38,770 bases of DNA from the NCBI GenBank assembly GCA_004294845.1, contig SHOH01000009.1, positions 1 to 38,770 of the forward strand, in the 5' to 3' direction. Both the position numbers and the translations under genes were made by a program. This DNA comes from Anaerolineaceae bacterium (GTDB lineage Bacteria > Bacillota > Clostridia > Lachnospirales > Lachnospiraceae). The notes below the pieces were generated by a model. The model did no database searches. It was not told where the DNA came from and saw nothing but the letters and a program-made list of their open reading frames with translations. Shown one piece after another: positions 19,627-29,994 of this stretch; position 1 is the first letter of the stretch, and each line of letters starts with the position of its first letter.

Positions 19627-20826
19627 TTAAGTAATAGATACTTCACCGATAAGAACATCCTCGATTTCATCCTTAGGCATGATTGGATATATATCTGCTC
19701 CTGCCTTTTTCAAATCTTCAATCAACTTCTTTGTAGTCTCGGAAACGTCATCACTGATAAATAATATACATAGGCGGTTGCCTCCTGCTAATGCTTGAAG
19801 CGAACTAAGATACAAGTCCCTGGTTAGTCTGGTGGTGGCTGTTACATAAAATATACCGTCATCTCCTCTTTGTAATCTTCTTGCAATCAGCTCACCAACT
19901 GATGTGTTTGCATTAAAACTAACATTGACACATGTCTTATAAAAAGCATTAAAATCACTCTTTTTATATATAGGCATTTGTTTTATGCCATCCATGTCAT
20001 AGATGATATGAGAGGGCGTACCCCTAGATACATAATAATTCGATATGGCAAGGACACTCTCAATAATCTTGTCTTCAGCAATAACAACCCTAAGGTCATC
20101 CTCAGTTATTTTTGAAAGATCCATAAAGAGTACTACCTCTGCCTTAGGTTTTTGATGGTATTTTCTGCTTAAGAGCTCATTGGTTTTGGCCGAGGCTTTC
20201 CAATGAATTCTCTTCTTATTATCTCCTGGATTGTATCTTCGAACCTCTGTGTCCAGCTCCTCCTCAACCATATTGCTATATCTGACTGGGTTTTTGGAGT
20301 CTATTAATGACGGAGCAATGCCTAACTGATCTAAGCTTACCACTCTGGGTAATACCAAAACCTTTAGCTTTGAAGTAATCGGGTAGGTAATAGAAAAGAG
20401 ATATAAAAAGTCAGTGACCTGGATGGAATCCACGCCTACAAAATATTCACCGCGATAATTACACCGTAGCTGTGTCTCCATACGCTCCTTATCACTGGGA
20501 AGTAATGAATATTCCATACTTTCTTCGGTTTTTTTGATAGTAGATTTGCCACGGAGAAAATTAACCTTGACATTACGAAATGCAACAAAGTCCTCGTTAG
20601 CTATAACAAAGGAATAATTATTCCAATCCCCCTTAACAACCACATAGTTATCCATGGATTGATATATCTTAAAGCGTACATAAACATAGAGTGTATAGAG
20701 AAAGGATATGATAGGTATGGATATTGCCAGATAAAAAAGAGCATAGGATATATTACCTCCAAAATAAGAGGCAAAAACTCCACTTCCTATTATAAATAGA
20801 ACACATAATAAACGAGTAATTATCAT
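19627..20826 (-). CDS. DUF58 domain-containing protein
   Basis: Two N-terminal TM segments; RRYNPGDNKKRIHWKASAKTNELLSRKY; located between moxR-like and transglutaminase genes. Confidence 0.88.
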   Translation of the reverse strand: MIITRLLCVLFIIGSGVFASYFGGNISYALFYLAISIPIISFLYTLYVYVRFKIYQSMDNYVVVKGDWNNYSFVIANEDFVAFRNVKVNFLRGKSTIKKTEESMEYSLLPSDKERMETQLRCNYRGEYFVGVDSIQVTDFLYLFSITYPITSKLKVLVLPRVVSLDQLGIAPSLIDSKNPVRYSNMVEEELDTEVRRYNPGDNKKRIHWKASAKTNELLSRKYHQKPKAEVVLFMDLSKITEDDLRVVIAEDKIIESVLAISNYYVSRGTPSHIIYDMDGIKQMPIYKKSDFNAFYKTCVNVSFNANTSVGELIARRLQRGDDGIFYVTATTRLTRDLYLSSLQALAGGNRLCILFISDDVSETTKKLIEDLKKAGADIYPIMPKDEIEDVLIGEVSIT

Positions 20827-20862
20827 TATATCAAGCTCTTTTCTATGTATGATTTTATAATA

Positions 20863-21831
20863 TTATTCGTGGTTTTTAAGAGGAGCATTACTTTTATTTA
20901 GAACAGGTACGGGAATTTTTGATATAATATCCTTTAATACCTTTTCTGTCTTGGTCTGAGCAAGTCTTGCTTCAGGTGATAGGATTATACGATGGGCTAT
21001 AACCGGGACAGCAAGCTTAAGGATATCATCCGGGATACAGTATGTCCTTCCTTCAAGATATGCCTTGGCCTGAGCGGCACGAATTAAAGCAAGAGTGGCT
21101 CTGGGACTTGCTCCCAATGATATATTGCCATCCTTTCTTGTCTCATGAATAAATTTAGTTATATAGCCGATTAAATCCTGATTAACCTTAATCTCAGTAA
21201 CTTGGTCTTGCATCTTTATAATTGTATCAGCATCAACCACCGCTTCCAATTTGCTTGCAAATTCCTTCTGAAGAAATTTGTCTGCCATTATCTGCTCATC
21301 GGAGGATGAAGGATAGCCTATGGATATTTTTATCATAAAGCGATCAAGCTGGGCCTCCGGAAGATTATAGGTTCCAAGATAATCCACAGGGTTTTGGGTT
21401 GCTATAACCATAAAAGGCTTTGGCAAGGGATACGTAATACTATCTACTGTGACTTGCTTTTCTTCCATGGCTTCCAAAAGACTGGCCTGGGTCTTAGGTG
21501 AAGTACGATTTATCTCATCTGCCAGTACAATATTTGTCATAATGGCACCCTTGGCATATTCAAAAGTCCCTGACTGCATGTTATAGATAGATAAGCCGGT
21601 CACATCACTAGGTAGTGTATCAGGAGTAAACTGAATTCGTGTAAATCCACAGTCTATAGTTTGAGCAAGGGCTTTTGCAAGAGTGGTCTTGCCAACACCG
21701 GGCACATCCTCTAAAAGAAGATGTCCTCCTGCAAGCAGGGTAATGAGTGTATATTCAACTGCCTCTCGCTTTCCGACAATTAAATGCTCTATGCTATTTA
21801 TCATCTTTGAGATCTTATTCTGATACTCCAT
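20863..21831 (-). CDS. MoxR family AAA ATPase
   Basis: GHLLLEDVPGVGKTTLAKALA, LADEINRTSPKTQASLLEAMEEKQVT, QNPVDYLGTYNLPEAQLDRFM; RBS GGGGAGG. Confidence 0.95.
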   Translation of the reverse strand: MEYQNKISKMINSIEHLIVGKREAVEYTLITLLAGGHLLLEDVPGVGKTTLAKALAQTIDCGFTRIQFTPDTLPSDVTGLSIYNMQSGTFEYAKGAIMTNIVLADEINRTSPKTQASLLEAMEEKQVTVDSITYPLPKPFMVIATQNPVDYLGTYNLPEAQLDRFMIKISIGYPSSSDEQIMADKFLQKEFASKLEAVVDADTIIKMQDQVTEIKVNQDLIGYITKFIHETRKDGNISLGASPRATLALIRAAQAKAYLEGRTYCIPDDILKLAVPVIAHRIILSPEARLAQTKTEKVLKDIISKIPVPVLNKSNAPLKNHE

Positions 21832-21963
21832 TAATCATCCTCCCCTTTTGAGTGATTTTATCTCTTTTGTTTCATTATAATTTATCACCTAACATCTATC
21901 AAGGAAATAATTGCATTATTTATCCCAGTAATTACATAATTATTCACTTAATATGAACCATTA

Positions 21964-23130
21964 TCAGATTAATCCAGACCACATAACTGCCGCGGCGTTG
22001 TATAAAGGTTCCGGACACCACACATCGCCAATAAAGGGAATAAACCATGCTGCTACTAGTTTTTCTACGGGGTCTATAATTAAGCAGCACCCTCCGGCTC
22101 CCTCATGAAAATATGTACCCTTGGAATAAAGACTGGCATCATTACAGCGCATATCCGGTCCAAGGCCATATGCCCTATATACTCCTCCTGCCTTCCAACA
22201 ATAATCCTTAATCTCAGGACCGGTATAAAGTGTTGACATCTTCTCGATGGTTTTTCTTCCAATGATACGGTTGCCTTCGATATATCCTCCCTGTACAAGC
22301 ATTGTTCCAAACCTACACAGATCCTTTGCTGTTGAAAACATTCCACCTCCGGTGCTAGGTATCTGCCCCCATACCGAACCTTCATCCTCTCTCTTGTATG
22401 TTCCCTCTAAAAACTCTTTCACGAATTTCTCTCTGCGTTCAGAAGGTATGTTAAGTCTTTCAACAATTTCCTTTTTCTCAATATCAAACCCGGTATCTTT
22501 CATACCGCAAGGACTTACTATATAATCTATTATGTAATTCTCTGCACGGATACCGCTTACCCTAGTAATAATCTCTCCTAAGATTGCAAATCCAAAGCTG
22601 CAATATGCCCACTCTTCTCCTGGCTCCTTTTTTAACCCGCTTTGTAAGGCCGCTGCAATCCAAGTCTTAGATCTATCCTTGTCAATTAACTCCCAAGGTG
22701 ATAAAAAGTACTTGTTCTCAAAGCAGCCCGGATCAGGTTGCAGTCCTGATGTATGGGTTAACAGATGCGCTATAGTAATTTCATTAAAAGGAGGCGTATT
22801 AAATTCCTCGATTATCTCTCCCACCTTCTGGTTCACCCGTAGCTTGCCATTCTCCACCAACTGCCAGATAGCTACAGCAGTGAACAATTTAGTTATTGAA
22901 GCAATTCGCTGTATTGTATCGGGAAGCAATTCTCTTGTGTCATCCTCCTGATATGACAGCTTTCCTATTGCTGCGTCTACAAATGTTCTTCCGTCCCTTG
23001 CCATACAATAATTTGCAGATAGAATCTTTTTCTTTTCAATTAAGTCCTGAAAATGCTTATTTACAGCCTCAATTCTTAATGGATCATAACCCACTTCCTC
23101 AGGTGTATACTTTGTCTGATAATAAACCAT
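21964..23130 (-). CDS. Serine hydrolase, β-lactamase/class C (EstB-like) family
   Basis: SxxK motif (ASITKLFTA), AHLLTHTSGL, Y-x-S/N-like YCSFGFAILGE, HEGAGG; RBS AAGGGGG. Confidence 0.9.
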   Translation of the reverse strand: MVYYQTKYTPEEVGYDPLRIEAVNKHFQDLIEKKKILSANYCMARDGRTFVDAAIGKLSYQEDDTRELLPDTIQRIASITKLFTAVAIWQLVENGKLRVNQKVGEIIEEFNTPPFNEITIAHLLTHTSGLQPDPGCFENKYFLSPWELIDKDRSKTWIAAALQSGLKKEPGEEWAYCSFGFAILGEIITRVSGIRAENYIIDYIVSPCGMKDTGFDIEKKEIVERLNIPSERREKFVKEFLEGTYKREDEGSVWGQIPSTGGGMFSTAKDLCRFGTMLVQGGYIEGNRIIGRKTIEKMSTLYTGPEIKDYCWKAGGVYRAYGLGPDMRCNDASLYSKGTYFHEGAGGCCLIIDPVEKLVAAWFIPFIGDVWCPEPLYNAAAVMWSGLI

Positions 23131-23289
23131 ATTCTCTAACCCCCTTTATGATTATCTGCTGTATACAGCAGATTGCCAAAATAATAACCCACATATCCCC
23201 AAATGTAAATAAAATAAAACCATGATATGTCTTCTTTAGGTTAATTATTCCACATCAAGGCATATTATACCATGTTTTTCTATTTAAAG

Positions 23290-23303
23290 CAAACATTTGT
23301 TTG
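23290..23303. promoter_or_regulatory. Operator-like palindrome CAAACATTTGTTTG in a divergent intergenic region
   Basis: 6-2-6 perfect dyad between the serine hydrolase (minus) and TSCPD–murG (plus). Confidence 0.35.
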
Positions 23304-23359
23304 TACTATAAAATGTATTTGCATAAAACATATTTGTGAGCTAAAATGTACACGAATAA

Positions 23360-23485
23360 GCAGATTAGTCCAAGATAAATATTATGCTTTATGTGACACG
23401 TCTTATGTGTCATAAAAAAGCATAATGTTTATCTTGGATAAGTGTAACGTGAACGACAATGTCGTAGACATTGGAGCGAATCTGC
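23360..23485 (+). repeat. Long imperfect palindrome / structured leader upstream of TSCPD–murG
   Basis: Arms TCCAAGATAAATATTATGCTTT...GACAC (23369-23400) and GTGTC...AAAGCATAATGTTTATCTTGGA (23406-23438); outer GCAGATT (23360-23366) with AATCTGC (23479-23485); internal CAATGTC-GTA-GACATTG. Confidence 0.75.
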
Positions 23486-23516
23486 CTGATATACATAAAA
23501 GAAAGGACATAAACTC

Positions 23517-23768
23517 ATGATATACAAGACATCTGGTGTATGTAGCACTGAAATTGAACTTGACATAGAGGATGAAAGCGAAATCATAAAATCAGTTAGA
23601 TTTAAGAACGGCTGTGCAGGAAATGCCATGGGTCTATCCCGCCTGTTAGTTGGAATGAAGGTTGATGATGTCATCAAAAGGCTTGAGGGAACTACCTGCG
23701 GGAGGAAATCCACATCATGCCCTGACCAGCTATCAAAAGCCTTAATGAAATGGAGGTCTTCAAAATGA
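23517..23768 (+). CDS. TSCPD domain-containing protein (TIGR03905-like)
   Basis: 83 aa: [80 protein letters not shown]. Confidence 0.85.
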   Translation: MIYKTSGVCSTEIELDIEDESEIIKSVRFKNGCAGNAMGLSRLLVGMKVDDVIKRLEGTTCGRKSTSCPDQLSKALMKWRSSK

Positions 23769-24829
23769 AGCGTATCGTTTTAACTGGTGGTGGTACCGCG
23801 GGTCATGTGACCCCTTTAATAGCATTACTGCCGGCCCTTACGAAAGATAATTATGACATCCATTATATCGGGTCATATGAGGGAATTGAACGTAAGCTGA
23901 TTGAAGAATATCGTATTCCTTATTACGGTATATCCTCAGGTAAATTTAGAAGATATCTTGATCCAAAGAATTTTTCAGATCCTTTTAGAGTTATTAAAGG
24001 GTATTATGAAGCACGCAAGATTTTGAATAAACTTAAACCGGATATACTTTTCTCAAAGGGTGGATTCGTATCTGTCCCTGTTGTTCTTGCTGCCAAAAAA
24101 TGCCGAATTCCCGTTATCATCCACGAATCAGATATGACTCCCGGTCTTGCCAATAAGATAGCTATACCTGCTGCAAAAAAGGTATGTGCTAATTTCCCCG
24201 AGACTATGACGCACCTTCCTCCTGAGAAGGCTGTGCTTACGGGTACTCCCATACGAAAGGAGCTTTTCTCAGGCAACAAGATTAGTGGACTTGATTTTTG
24301 TGGTTTTACAGCCAATAAGCCTGTTCTTATGATAATAGGGGGGAGTACGGGCTCTAAAACTATAAATGATGTTGTCAGGGGTATGCTTCCGACTCTGTTA
24401 CGGGATTTTCAGATTATTCATCTTTGTGGAAAAGGAAATATAGATTCAAAACTTACAGACACAAAGGGATATGTACAATTTGAATATATTAATGAAGAAT
24501 TAAGCGATTTATTTGCAGCAACCGACCTAGTAATATCAAGAGCCGGGGCAAATGCAATCTGTGAAATACTTGCTCTTAGAATCCCTAACATTTTAATCCC
24601 TCTTGGATTAAATGCAAGCCGTGGTGATCAAATCCTCAATGCTGAATCCTTTGAGAATCAAGGCTATTCCTACTTGCTAAAAGAAGAAGACCTTAGCGTC
24701 AGCAGCCTTTTAGAAGCAATAGATACTGTTATGGAAAACAGACAGAAATTCATTGAAGCCATGAATAAGAGTGAGCTAAACAATGCTATAGAAACTATAA
24801 TGAATTTAATTAAGAAAACAGAATTATAA
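23765..24829 (+). CDS. murG: UDP-N-acetylglucosamine–N-acetylmuramyl-pyrophosphoryl-undecaprenol N-acetylglucosamine transferase
   Basis: [66 protein letters not shown]. Start ATG 23765 overlaps the TSCPD stop (ATGA). Confidence 0.94.
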   Translation: MKRIVLTGGGTAGHVTPLIALLPALTKDNYDIHYIGSYEGIERKLIEEYRIPYYGISSGKFRRYLDPKNFSDPFRVIKGYYEARKILNKLKPDILFSKGGFVSVPVVLAAKKCRIPVIIHESDMTPGLANKIAIPAAKKVCANFPETMTHLPPEKAVLTGTPIRKELFSGNKISGLDFCGFTANKPVLMIIGGSTGSKTINDVVRGMLPTLLRDFQIIHLCGKGNIDSKLTDTKGYVQFEYINEELSDLFAATDLVISRAGANAICEILALRIPNILIPLGLNASRGDQILNAESFENQGYSYLLKEEDLSVSSLLEAIDTVMENRQKFIEAMNKSELNNAIETIMNLIKKTEL

Positions 24830-24900
24830 TAAAAAATTTTCCATAATAAGCTAAAGCAAGACACAAATCAGAATAATTAACGCTTCGTTTTCAATGTATA

Positions 24901-24950
24901 AGAGCTTCTAATATCCGATTATTTTATGTTAACGGATAAAGAAGCTCTAT
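24901..24950. terminator. Terminator-like hairpin between murG and the HIT gene
   Basis: AGAGCTTC..TATCCG / CGGATA..GAAGCTCT arms between convergent genes. Confidence 0.6.
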
Positions 24951-25036
24951 TACATTTCAATAGGCGTATTCGTTTCTCTGATTTTTGCAGATTGCTTGAT
25001 TTATATATAATAGGACTTTTGACTGTTTATCTGCAT

Positions 25037-25450
25037 CTATAGAATTCGATTTGCTATTATTTGTGCTAGTTCAGATGCTTCTCCTTCTGCGTACTTGCCC
25101 GGTGTCCAGGTCACCTTAACATTATCACCCTTATATCTTGGTATTAGATGAAAATGAATATGGAACACGCTTTGACCAGCGACCTCACCATTGTTCTGTA
25201 GAAGATTTATACCCTCACAGTTAAGCTCTTCCTTCATGGCTATGGCAAGCTTTCTAGCCACTATAAGAACTCTGGCAGCTACATTATCCTCTAATTCAAA
25301 AAGATTCTCGAAGTGTTTCTTGGAAAGTATAATTACATGTCCCCTTGAGGCTGGAGAAATGTCCATTATAGCCTTAAAATCCTCATCCTCGTATAGGACG
25401 GAGGAAGGGATATCTCCCGATATAATCTTACAAAAAATACAGTTAGCCAT
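25037..25450 (-). CDS. HIT family hydrolase (histidine triad)
   Basis: MANCIFCKIISGDIPSSVLYEDE...; HIT motif SVFHIHFHLIPRYKGD. RBS AGGAGG favours ATG at 25450. Confidence 0.94.
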   Translation of the reverse strand: MANCIFCKIISGDIPSSVLYEDEDFKAIMDISPASRGHVIILSKKHFENLFELEDNVAARVLIVARKLAIAMKEELNCEGINLLQNNGEVAGQSVFHIHFHLIPRYKGDNVKVTWTPGKYAEGEASELAQIIANRIL

Positions 25451-25597
25451 TTTTATCAAACCTCCTAAAACATATTAAAATATTATACTACTAAAAACAG
25501 AAGTCTTGCATTTTTTTCCATTATTTGATAATATCATTTTACAGGTAAGAAAATACCCTCCAATAAATGATGAGTATAAGCTCGGAAAGGAATTATT

Positions 25598-26314
25598 ATG
25601 GATCAGGATTATATCCAAATATCAGACGATACAATCCAAAAAATAACCGATGAGCACAATCGGATAATCTCTATGTTCATTCATGAACTAAGAAATCCTC
25701 TGTCACTTATAAAGGGAACCCTCCAGTACATAGAGATGAAGTACACCGAAGTCAGTGAATATAAATACTGGGATCAGCTATCTGATTTGATTCTTGATAT
25801 GGAGCATATGTTGTCTGAAGCTTCTTTGCTTAACTCCGTCACTAACCTTAATATTAAGAACTCAAATCTATTAAGCTTAATTCATACTGTGGTTGATAAC
25901 TATATGCCCCAGGCAGAAAATCAACAAAAGCTTCTTTCATTTAAGGCTTCCTCTCAGTGTGAATCATTGCTTACATCATATCCCTGCGATTCCGATAAGA
26001 TTAAGCAGGCTATATCAAATTTAATTAAGAATGCCCTTGAAGCCACTTCACCTGGCAATTTTATAGATATAAATTTAAGCATAGATTCCAAAGACACTGA
26101 TTCTCTCTTATCCATACAAATTAACAACAACGGTCTGCCAATACCCGAGGATGATATTGACTCTATCTTTCTTCCATTTGTATCCCATAAGACAGGCGGA
26201 ACTGGAGTAGGCCTTGCATTAGTAAAACGAATTGTTGAAGCTCATAAGGGAAGCATTCATGTGTCATCTACTGACGAACTGACAGGATTTACAATCCTGC
26301 TGCCACTTTTATAA
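25598..26314 (+). CDS. Soluble sensor histidine kinase (HisKA + HATPase), orphan
   Basis: H-box FIHELRNPLSLIKGTLQYIE; N-box NLIKNALEATSPG; G-box TGGTGVGLALVKRIVEAH; no TM segment and no response regulator next to it. Confidence 0.9.
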   Translation: MDQDYIQISDDTIQKITDEHNRIISMFIHELRNPLSLIKGTLQYIEMKYTEVSEYKYWDQLSDLILDMEHMLSEASLLNSVTNLNIKNSNLLSLIHTVVDNYMPQAENQQKLLSFKASSQCESLLTSYPCDSDKIKQAISNLIKNALEATSPGNFIDINLSIDSKDTDSLLSIQINNNGLPIPEDDIDSIFLPFVSHKTGGTGVGLALVKRIVEAHKGSIHVSSTDELTGFTILLPLL

Positions 26315-26331
26315 AAATAGTTATATTATAG

Positions 26332-27330
26332 CTACAATATATTAAACTGGAATACCTGATCAAAGGTACGAAGAGTTTTGAAATTTCCCTTTGCGGTTAG
26401 CTCTCCAGACATAAATGCCCCTTGGAAGGTAATTCGCCCAAGAACAAGCTTGTTCATAACATCCCTTGTTGTTTTTGCTATGACCTCTGCATCTGTCTTT
26501 TCACCATAGTAGCATTTCAGATGGGCCTCCTCTATTTCAACAATAAGGGTTTTTTTACTATCTGAAAGTTCTATTGAATAGGAAGCTGCAAAATCCTCGA
26601 TAGGATGAAAATTCTCCTTGAGGTTGCGAATAAATTCCTGACCGCTATCATTTTCTCCACCATCCAGCATATCCTTATAGAGCTGTGTAAGCTCCTCAAT
26701 ATCCTCTTTTTGTTTTCTTACATATGAATCGTCTGATACATACATTGACAGCTGCTCACTTTCCTGAGGTGTCAATATTATGGAGTTGCTTTTTAAAAGG
26801 TTTTGTCTAAGGACAATATTACTTGCGGGAAGCATTTTTCTTCTTTGATTTATAACCCGATAATATGCTTCTGCTTTATTTTCAATGAATCTAGCATATT
26901 CTGTGTTTGTTTCAAACTCTACATGATCATCAACATAGGTAGACAAGCCGTTATATGGAATTCCTCCAAGCATTTCCCATGCTTGTATCAAGACAAGCTG
27001 CGCTTCCCTCTCTCCATATGTACTTGCCGTAACAACCGGCATCATATATAGTCTTTCAAGCTTATCCTTATCAGCATATAGCCAGCAGGCATCTAAGAAT
27101 TGCTGCATATATCCGCCGATACCCATCCACTCAACCGTGGTGGCCAATATAACACCGTCCGCCTCCTTTAATGTTTTGGGAAGCATAGCTATGGTGTTCT
27201 TCTCTTCATACAGATTATATCTGGTCACCTTCACTCTAAGCTCTTCAAGCACTTCAGTAAGCTTACCAATTACGTATAAGGTCGGATCTTCGATTAATCC
27301 TCTTCCACCATAATAGATATTGATCCTCAT
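26332..27330 (-). CDS. Flavodoxin-like NAD(P)H/FMN-type domain fused to C-terminal SCP2-like domain
   Basis: N-terminus MRINIYYGGRGLIEDPTLYVIGKL...ADGVILATTVEWMGIGGYMQQFLD; C-terminus YSIELSDSKKTLIVEIEEAHLKCYYGEKTDAEVIAKT...GRITFQGAFMSGELTAKGNFKTLRTFDQVF. Confidence 0.7.
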   Translation of the reverse strand: MRINIYYGGRGLIEDPTLYVIGKLTEVLEELRVKVTRYNLYEEKNTIAMLPKTLKEADGVILATTVEWMGIGGYMQQFLDACWLYADKDKLERLYMMPVVTASTYGEREAQLVLIQAWEMLGGIPYNGLSTYVDDHVEFETNTEYARFIENKAEAYYRVINQRRKMLPASNIVLRQNLLKSNSIILTPQESEQLSMYVSDDSYVRKQKEDIEELTQLYKDMLDGGENDSGQEFIRNLKENFHPIEDFAASYSIELSDSKKTLIVEIEEAHLKCYYGEKTDAEVIAKTTRDVMNKLVLGRITFQGAFMSGELTAKGNFKTLRTFDQVFQFNIL

Positions 27331-27366
27331 AAATCAACTCTCCTCCCGTCCACTTTTGTTACATAA

Positions 27367-28428
27367 TTAAGCCTCATTCTCTTTAGCCCTTTTTGGCCTT
27401 CTGTATAGAATAAAAGCTAGTATAATTCCTCCGATAAAACCCCCTATGTGGGCAACATTGTCTATATTTGCATTGGCGATACCACCGTATAAGCTAAACA
27501 CTGTAAATAGAATAATCTGCCTGCTGCTGATGTCCTCTAAATGTCCTTTATTAACCAGTAGAATATATCCCATGGCACCTACAATGCCAAAAATAGCACC
27601 GGAAGCTCCTACCGATAATACCAATCTCTCTTTTATCATATTATAGCTGATAGATGAAATCCCTGCAATAATTCCCGATCCAAAATAAATAATCAAATAT
27701 TTTATTTTTCCTGCTGCCCGTTCTAGATTGTCTCCTACAAAAAACAATACCAGCATATTATTCATTAAATGCTCAAAATCAGAGTGGAGAAACATGGAAG
27801 TTAATAGTCTATAGTACTCTCCTTCTTCTTTTATTATATACCAAGACAATGCTCCTTTTTGTAGCGCATAGACGCTTTCTCCAAATATAACTGTATGATG
27901 AACCAGGATATATAAAATAATATTTGCTACAATAAATATAGTATTCAGCAGTGTAACCCAATGTATTTTATGATTATGTGTGTTATGGCTCCTCCTATAT
28001 CCTTTTTGATCAAGCCCTGATGAATAGTATTCGTCATGGATTATATTTTCAATAATAGGTACCAGCTTGGCAAAATATGCAGATTGATTTTCATAAACTA
28101 TAAGGCGCCTATCCCGTAAATCCACTATAAAATGATCATCATCGTCAAGATAGAGCCTTCTTGCCCTTTCAGGTACAGCTGTAAGTATAAGCCCAAGCAA
28201 ATGGATATCCGAAAATCCGCCTTCTAAAAACCGATCTTTAATATTTTTTATTATCAATTTATATTCTTCCGGTGATATCTCATTACCCGTTATTGCACGA
28301 AGAATCAGGACAATCTCCGTTCCCATATAATCCGAACGATAAAACATGTCCATTGCATCTATCTTTATATCCAGCTGTTGATACTCCTGGGTGGTTAACT
28401 GCCTTATTATTCCGTCTTCTATTCTCAT
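27367..28428 (-). CDS. Rhomboid family intramembrane serine protease with ~150-aa soluble N-terminal domain
   Basis: HSDFEHLMNNMLVLFFVGDNLERAAG, SVGASGAIFGIVGA (GxSG), NVAHIGGFIGG. Confidence 0.92.
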   Translation of the reverse strand: MRIEDGIIRQLTTQEYQQLDIKIDAMDMFYRSDYMGTEIVLILRAITGNEISPEEYKLIIKNIKDRFLEGGFSDIHLLGLILTAVPERARRLYLDDDDHFIVDLRDRRLIVYENQSAYFAKLVPIIENIIHDEYYSSGLDQKGYRRSHNTHNHKIHWVTLLNTIFIVANIILYILVHHTVIFGESVYALQKGALSWYIIKEEGEYYRLLTSMFLHSDFEHLMNNMLVLFFVGDNLERAAGKIKYLIIYFGSGIIAGISSISYNMIKERLVLSVGASGAIFGIVGAMGYILLVNKGHLEDISSRQIILFTVFSLYGGIANANIDNVAHIGGFIGGIILAFILYRRPKRAKENEA

Positions 28429-28500
28429 ATATATATCCTATTCTATAATGTCTAATCACATCTACATATCTATGTATATTATTTTTAACGTATATTCAAT

Positions 28501-29994
28501 CTATTCCTCCGCCCATGAAAAGGATCTGCTGACTGCCTTATGCCAGCCTTTTAGCAGTTTGTCTCTTTTTCCTTTATCCATGTTGGACTCAAATGTTTTA
28601 GATAAGGCCCAATTTTTCTTTATTTCATCCTTGTCCTTCCAAAAGCCCACAGATAGTCCGGCTAGATAAGCAGCCCCAAGGGCGGTTGTCTCAACGCATT
28701 CCGGTTTTAACACCTTGGTGTCTAGGATGTCTGCCTGAAATTGCATGAGGAAGTTATTTGCACAGGCGCCTCCGTCAACTTTCAGGGATTTTAGACTTGT
28801 TCCCAAATCATTTTCCATGGCCTTAAGCACATCATATGTCTGGTAGGCTATGGATTCCAAGGTGGCGCGAACGATATGCTCACGGTTGCTTCCTCTGGTG
28901 AGTCCTATAATTGCTCCCCTGGCATACTGATCCCAATATGGTGCTCCAAGCCCTGTAAATGCGGGTATCACATATATACCATTAGAATCCTCTACCTCAT
29001 AGGCAAGCTTTTCACTTTCTGCCGCATTGGATATTAACCTTAATTCATCCCTTAACCATTGTATTGCCGCTCCGGCTACAAATACACTTCCCTCTAAAGC
29101 ATATACTGCTTTGTTATCAGAGCAAGCAGCGATTGTTGTAAGCAAACCATGCTTACTTATAAAAGCTTCTTCTCCCGTGTTCATAAGTAAGAAGCATCCT
29201 GTTCCGTAGGTGTTCTTGGCTTCGCCCTTAGAAAAGCAACATTGTCCAAATAATGCGGCTTGCTGATCCCCAGCTGCACCCGAAATAGGTATCTCTTCAC
29301 CAAAAAGTGCTCTGTCGCTATAGCCATAAAGGCAGCTTGAGGGTTTAACTTCGGGAAGCATAGCATAAGGTATGTTCAGTTCCTTTAAAATTTTATCATC
29401 CCATTTAAGCTTCTTAATATCAAATATCATAGTTCTTGAGGCATTGGTATAATCGGTTACAAAGGTTTTGCCCTTAGTCAGGTTCCATATTAGCCATGTG
29501 TCCACCGTACCAAATAGCAAATTTCCTTTCTCTGCCTCTTTCCTTGCTCCAGGTACCTTGTCTAATATCCACTTGATTTTGGTGCCTGAAAAATAAGCAT
29601 CCGGCATCAGTCCGGTTGTCTCTCTGATATAGGGCTCTAAGCCCTTTTCTTTTAGATCATCAATCATGTCAGAAGTTCTTCTGCATTGCCAGACAATAGC
29701 ATTATATATGGGCTGACCTGTATTCTTATTCCATACTATGGTGGTTTCTCTCTGATTGGTGATACCGATTGCAGATATCTCATTGGCATTAACATTCAGC
29801 TTTGCCATAGCCTCTGTGGCAACTGAGATTTGTGAGGACCAAATTTCCATAGGATCATGCTCCACCCAGCCGGGCTTGGGATATATCTGAGTAAACTCCT
29901 TCTGAGCCATGCTCTTTATCTTTCCCGATTTGTCGAATATAATACAGCGGGAGCTGGTTGTCCCCTGATCAAGTGCCATCACATATTTTTTCAT
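28501..29994 (-). CDS. glpK: Glycerol kinase
   Basis: [26 protein letters not shown]...[11 protein letters not shown]...GITNQRETT...[13 protein letters not shown]...[18 protein letters not shown]. Confidence 0.96.
   Translation of the reverse strand: MKKYVMALDQGTTSSRCIIFDKSGKIKSMAQKEFTQIYPKPGWVEHDPMEIWSSQISVATEAMAKLNVNANEISAIGITNQRETTIVWNKNTGQPIYNAIVWQCRRTSDMIDDLKEKGLEPYIRETTGLMPDAYFSGTKIKWILDKVPGARKEAEKGNLLFGTVDTWLIWNLTKGKTFVTDYTNASRTMIFDIKKLKWDDKILKELNIPYAMLPEVKPSSCLYGYSDRALFGEEIPISGAAGDQQAALFGQCCFSKGEAKNTYGTGCFLLMNTGEEAFISKHGLLTTIAACSDNKAVYALEGSVFVAGAAIQWLRDELRLISNAAESEKLAYEVEDSNGIYVIPAFTGLGAPYWDQYARGAIIGLTRGSNREHIVRATLESIAYQTYDVLKAMENDLGTSLKSLKVDGGACANNFLMQFQADILDTKVLKPECVETTALGAAYLAGLSVGFWKDKDEIKKNWALSKTFESNMDKGKRDKLLKGWHKAVSRSFSWAEE

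Noticed and set aside
17209-21831. MoxR–DUF58–transglutaminase operon as a novel system
   Set aside because: This gene trio is a widespread, known arrangement in bacteria; catalytic and Walker motifs are ordinary.
23360-23485. Known riboswitch, T-box or plain terminator upstream of TSCPD–murG
   Set aside because: No T-box sequence, no conserved core of a riboswitch I can recall, and no poly-T after the long stem; kept as an unclassified structure.
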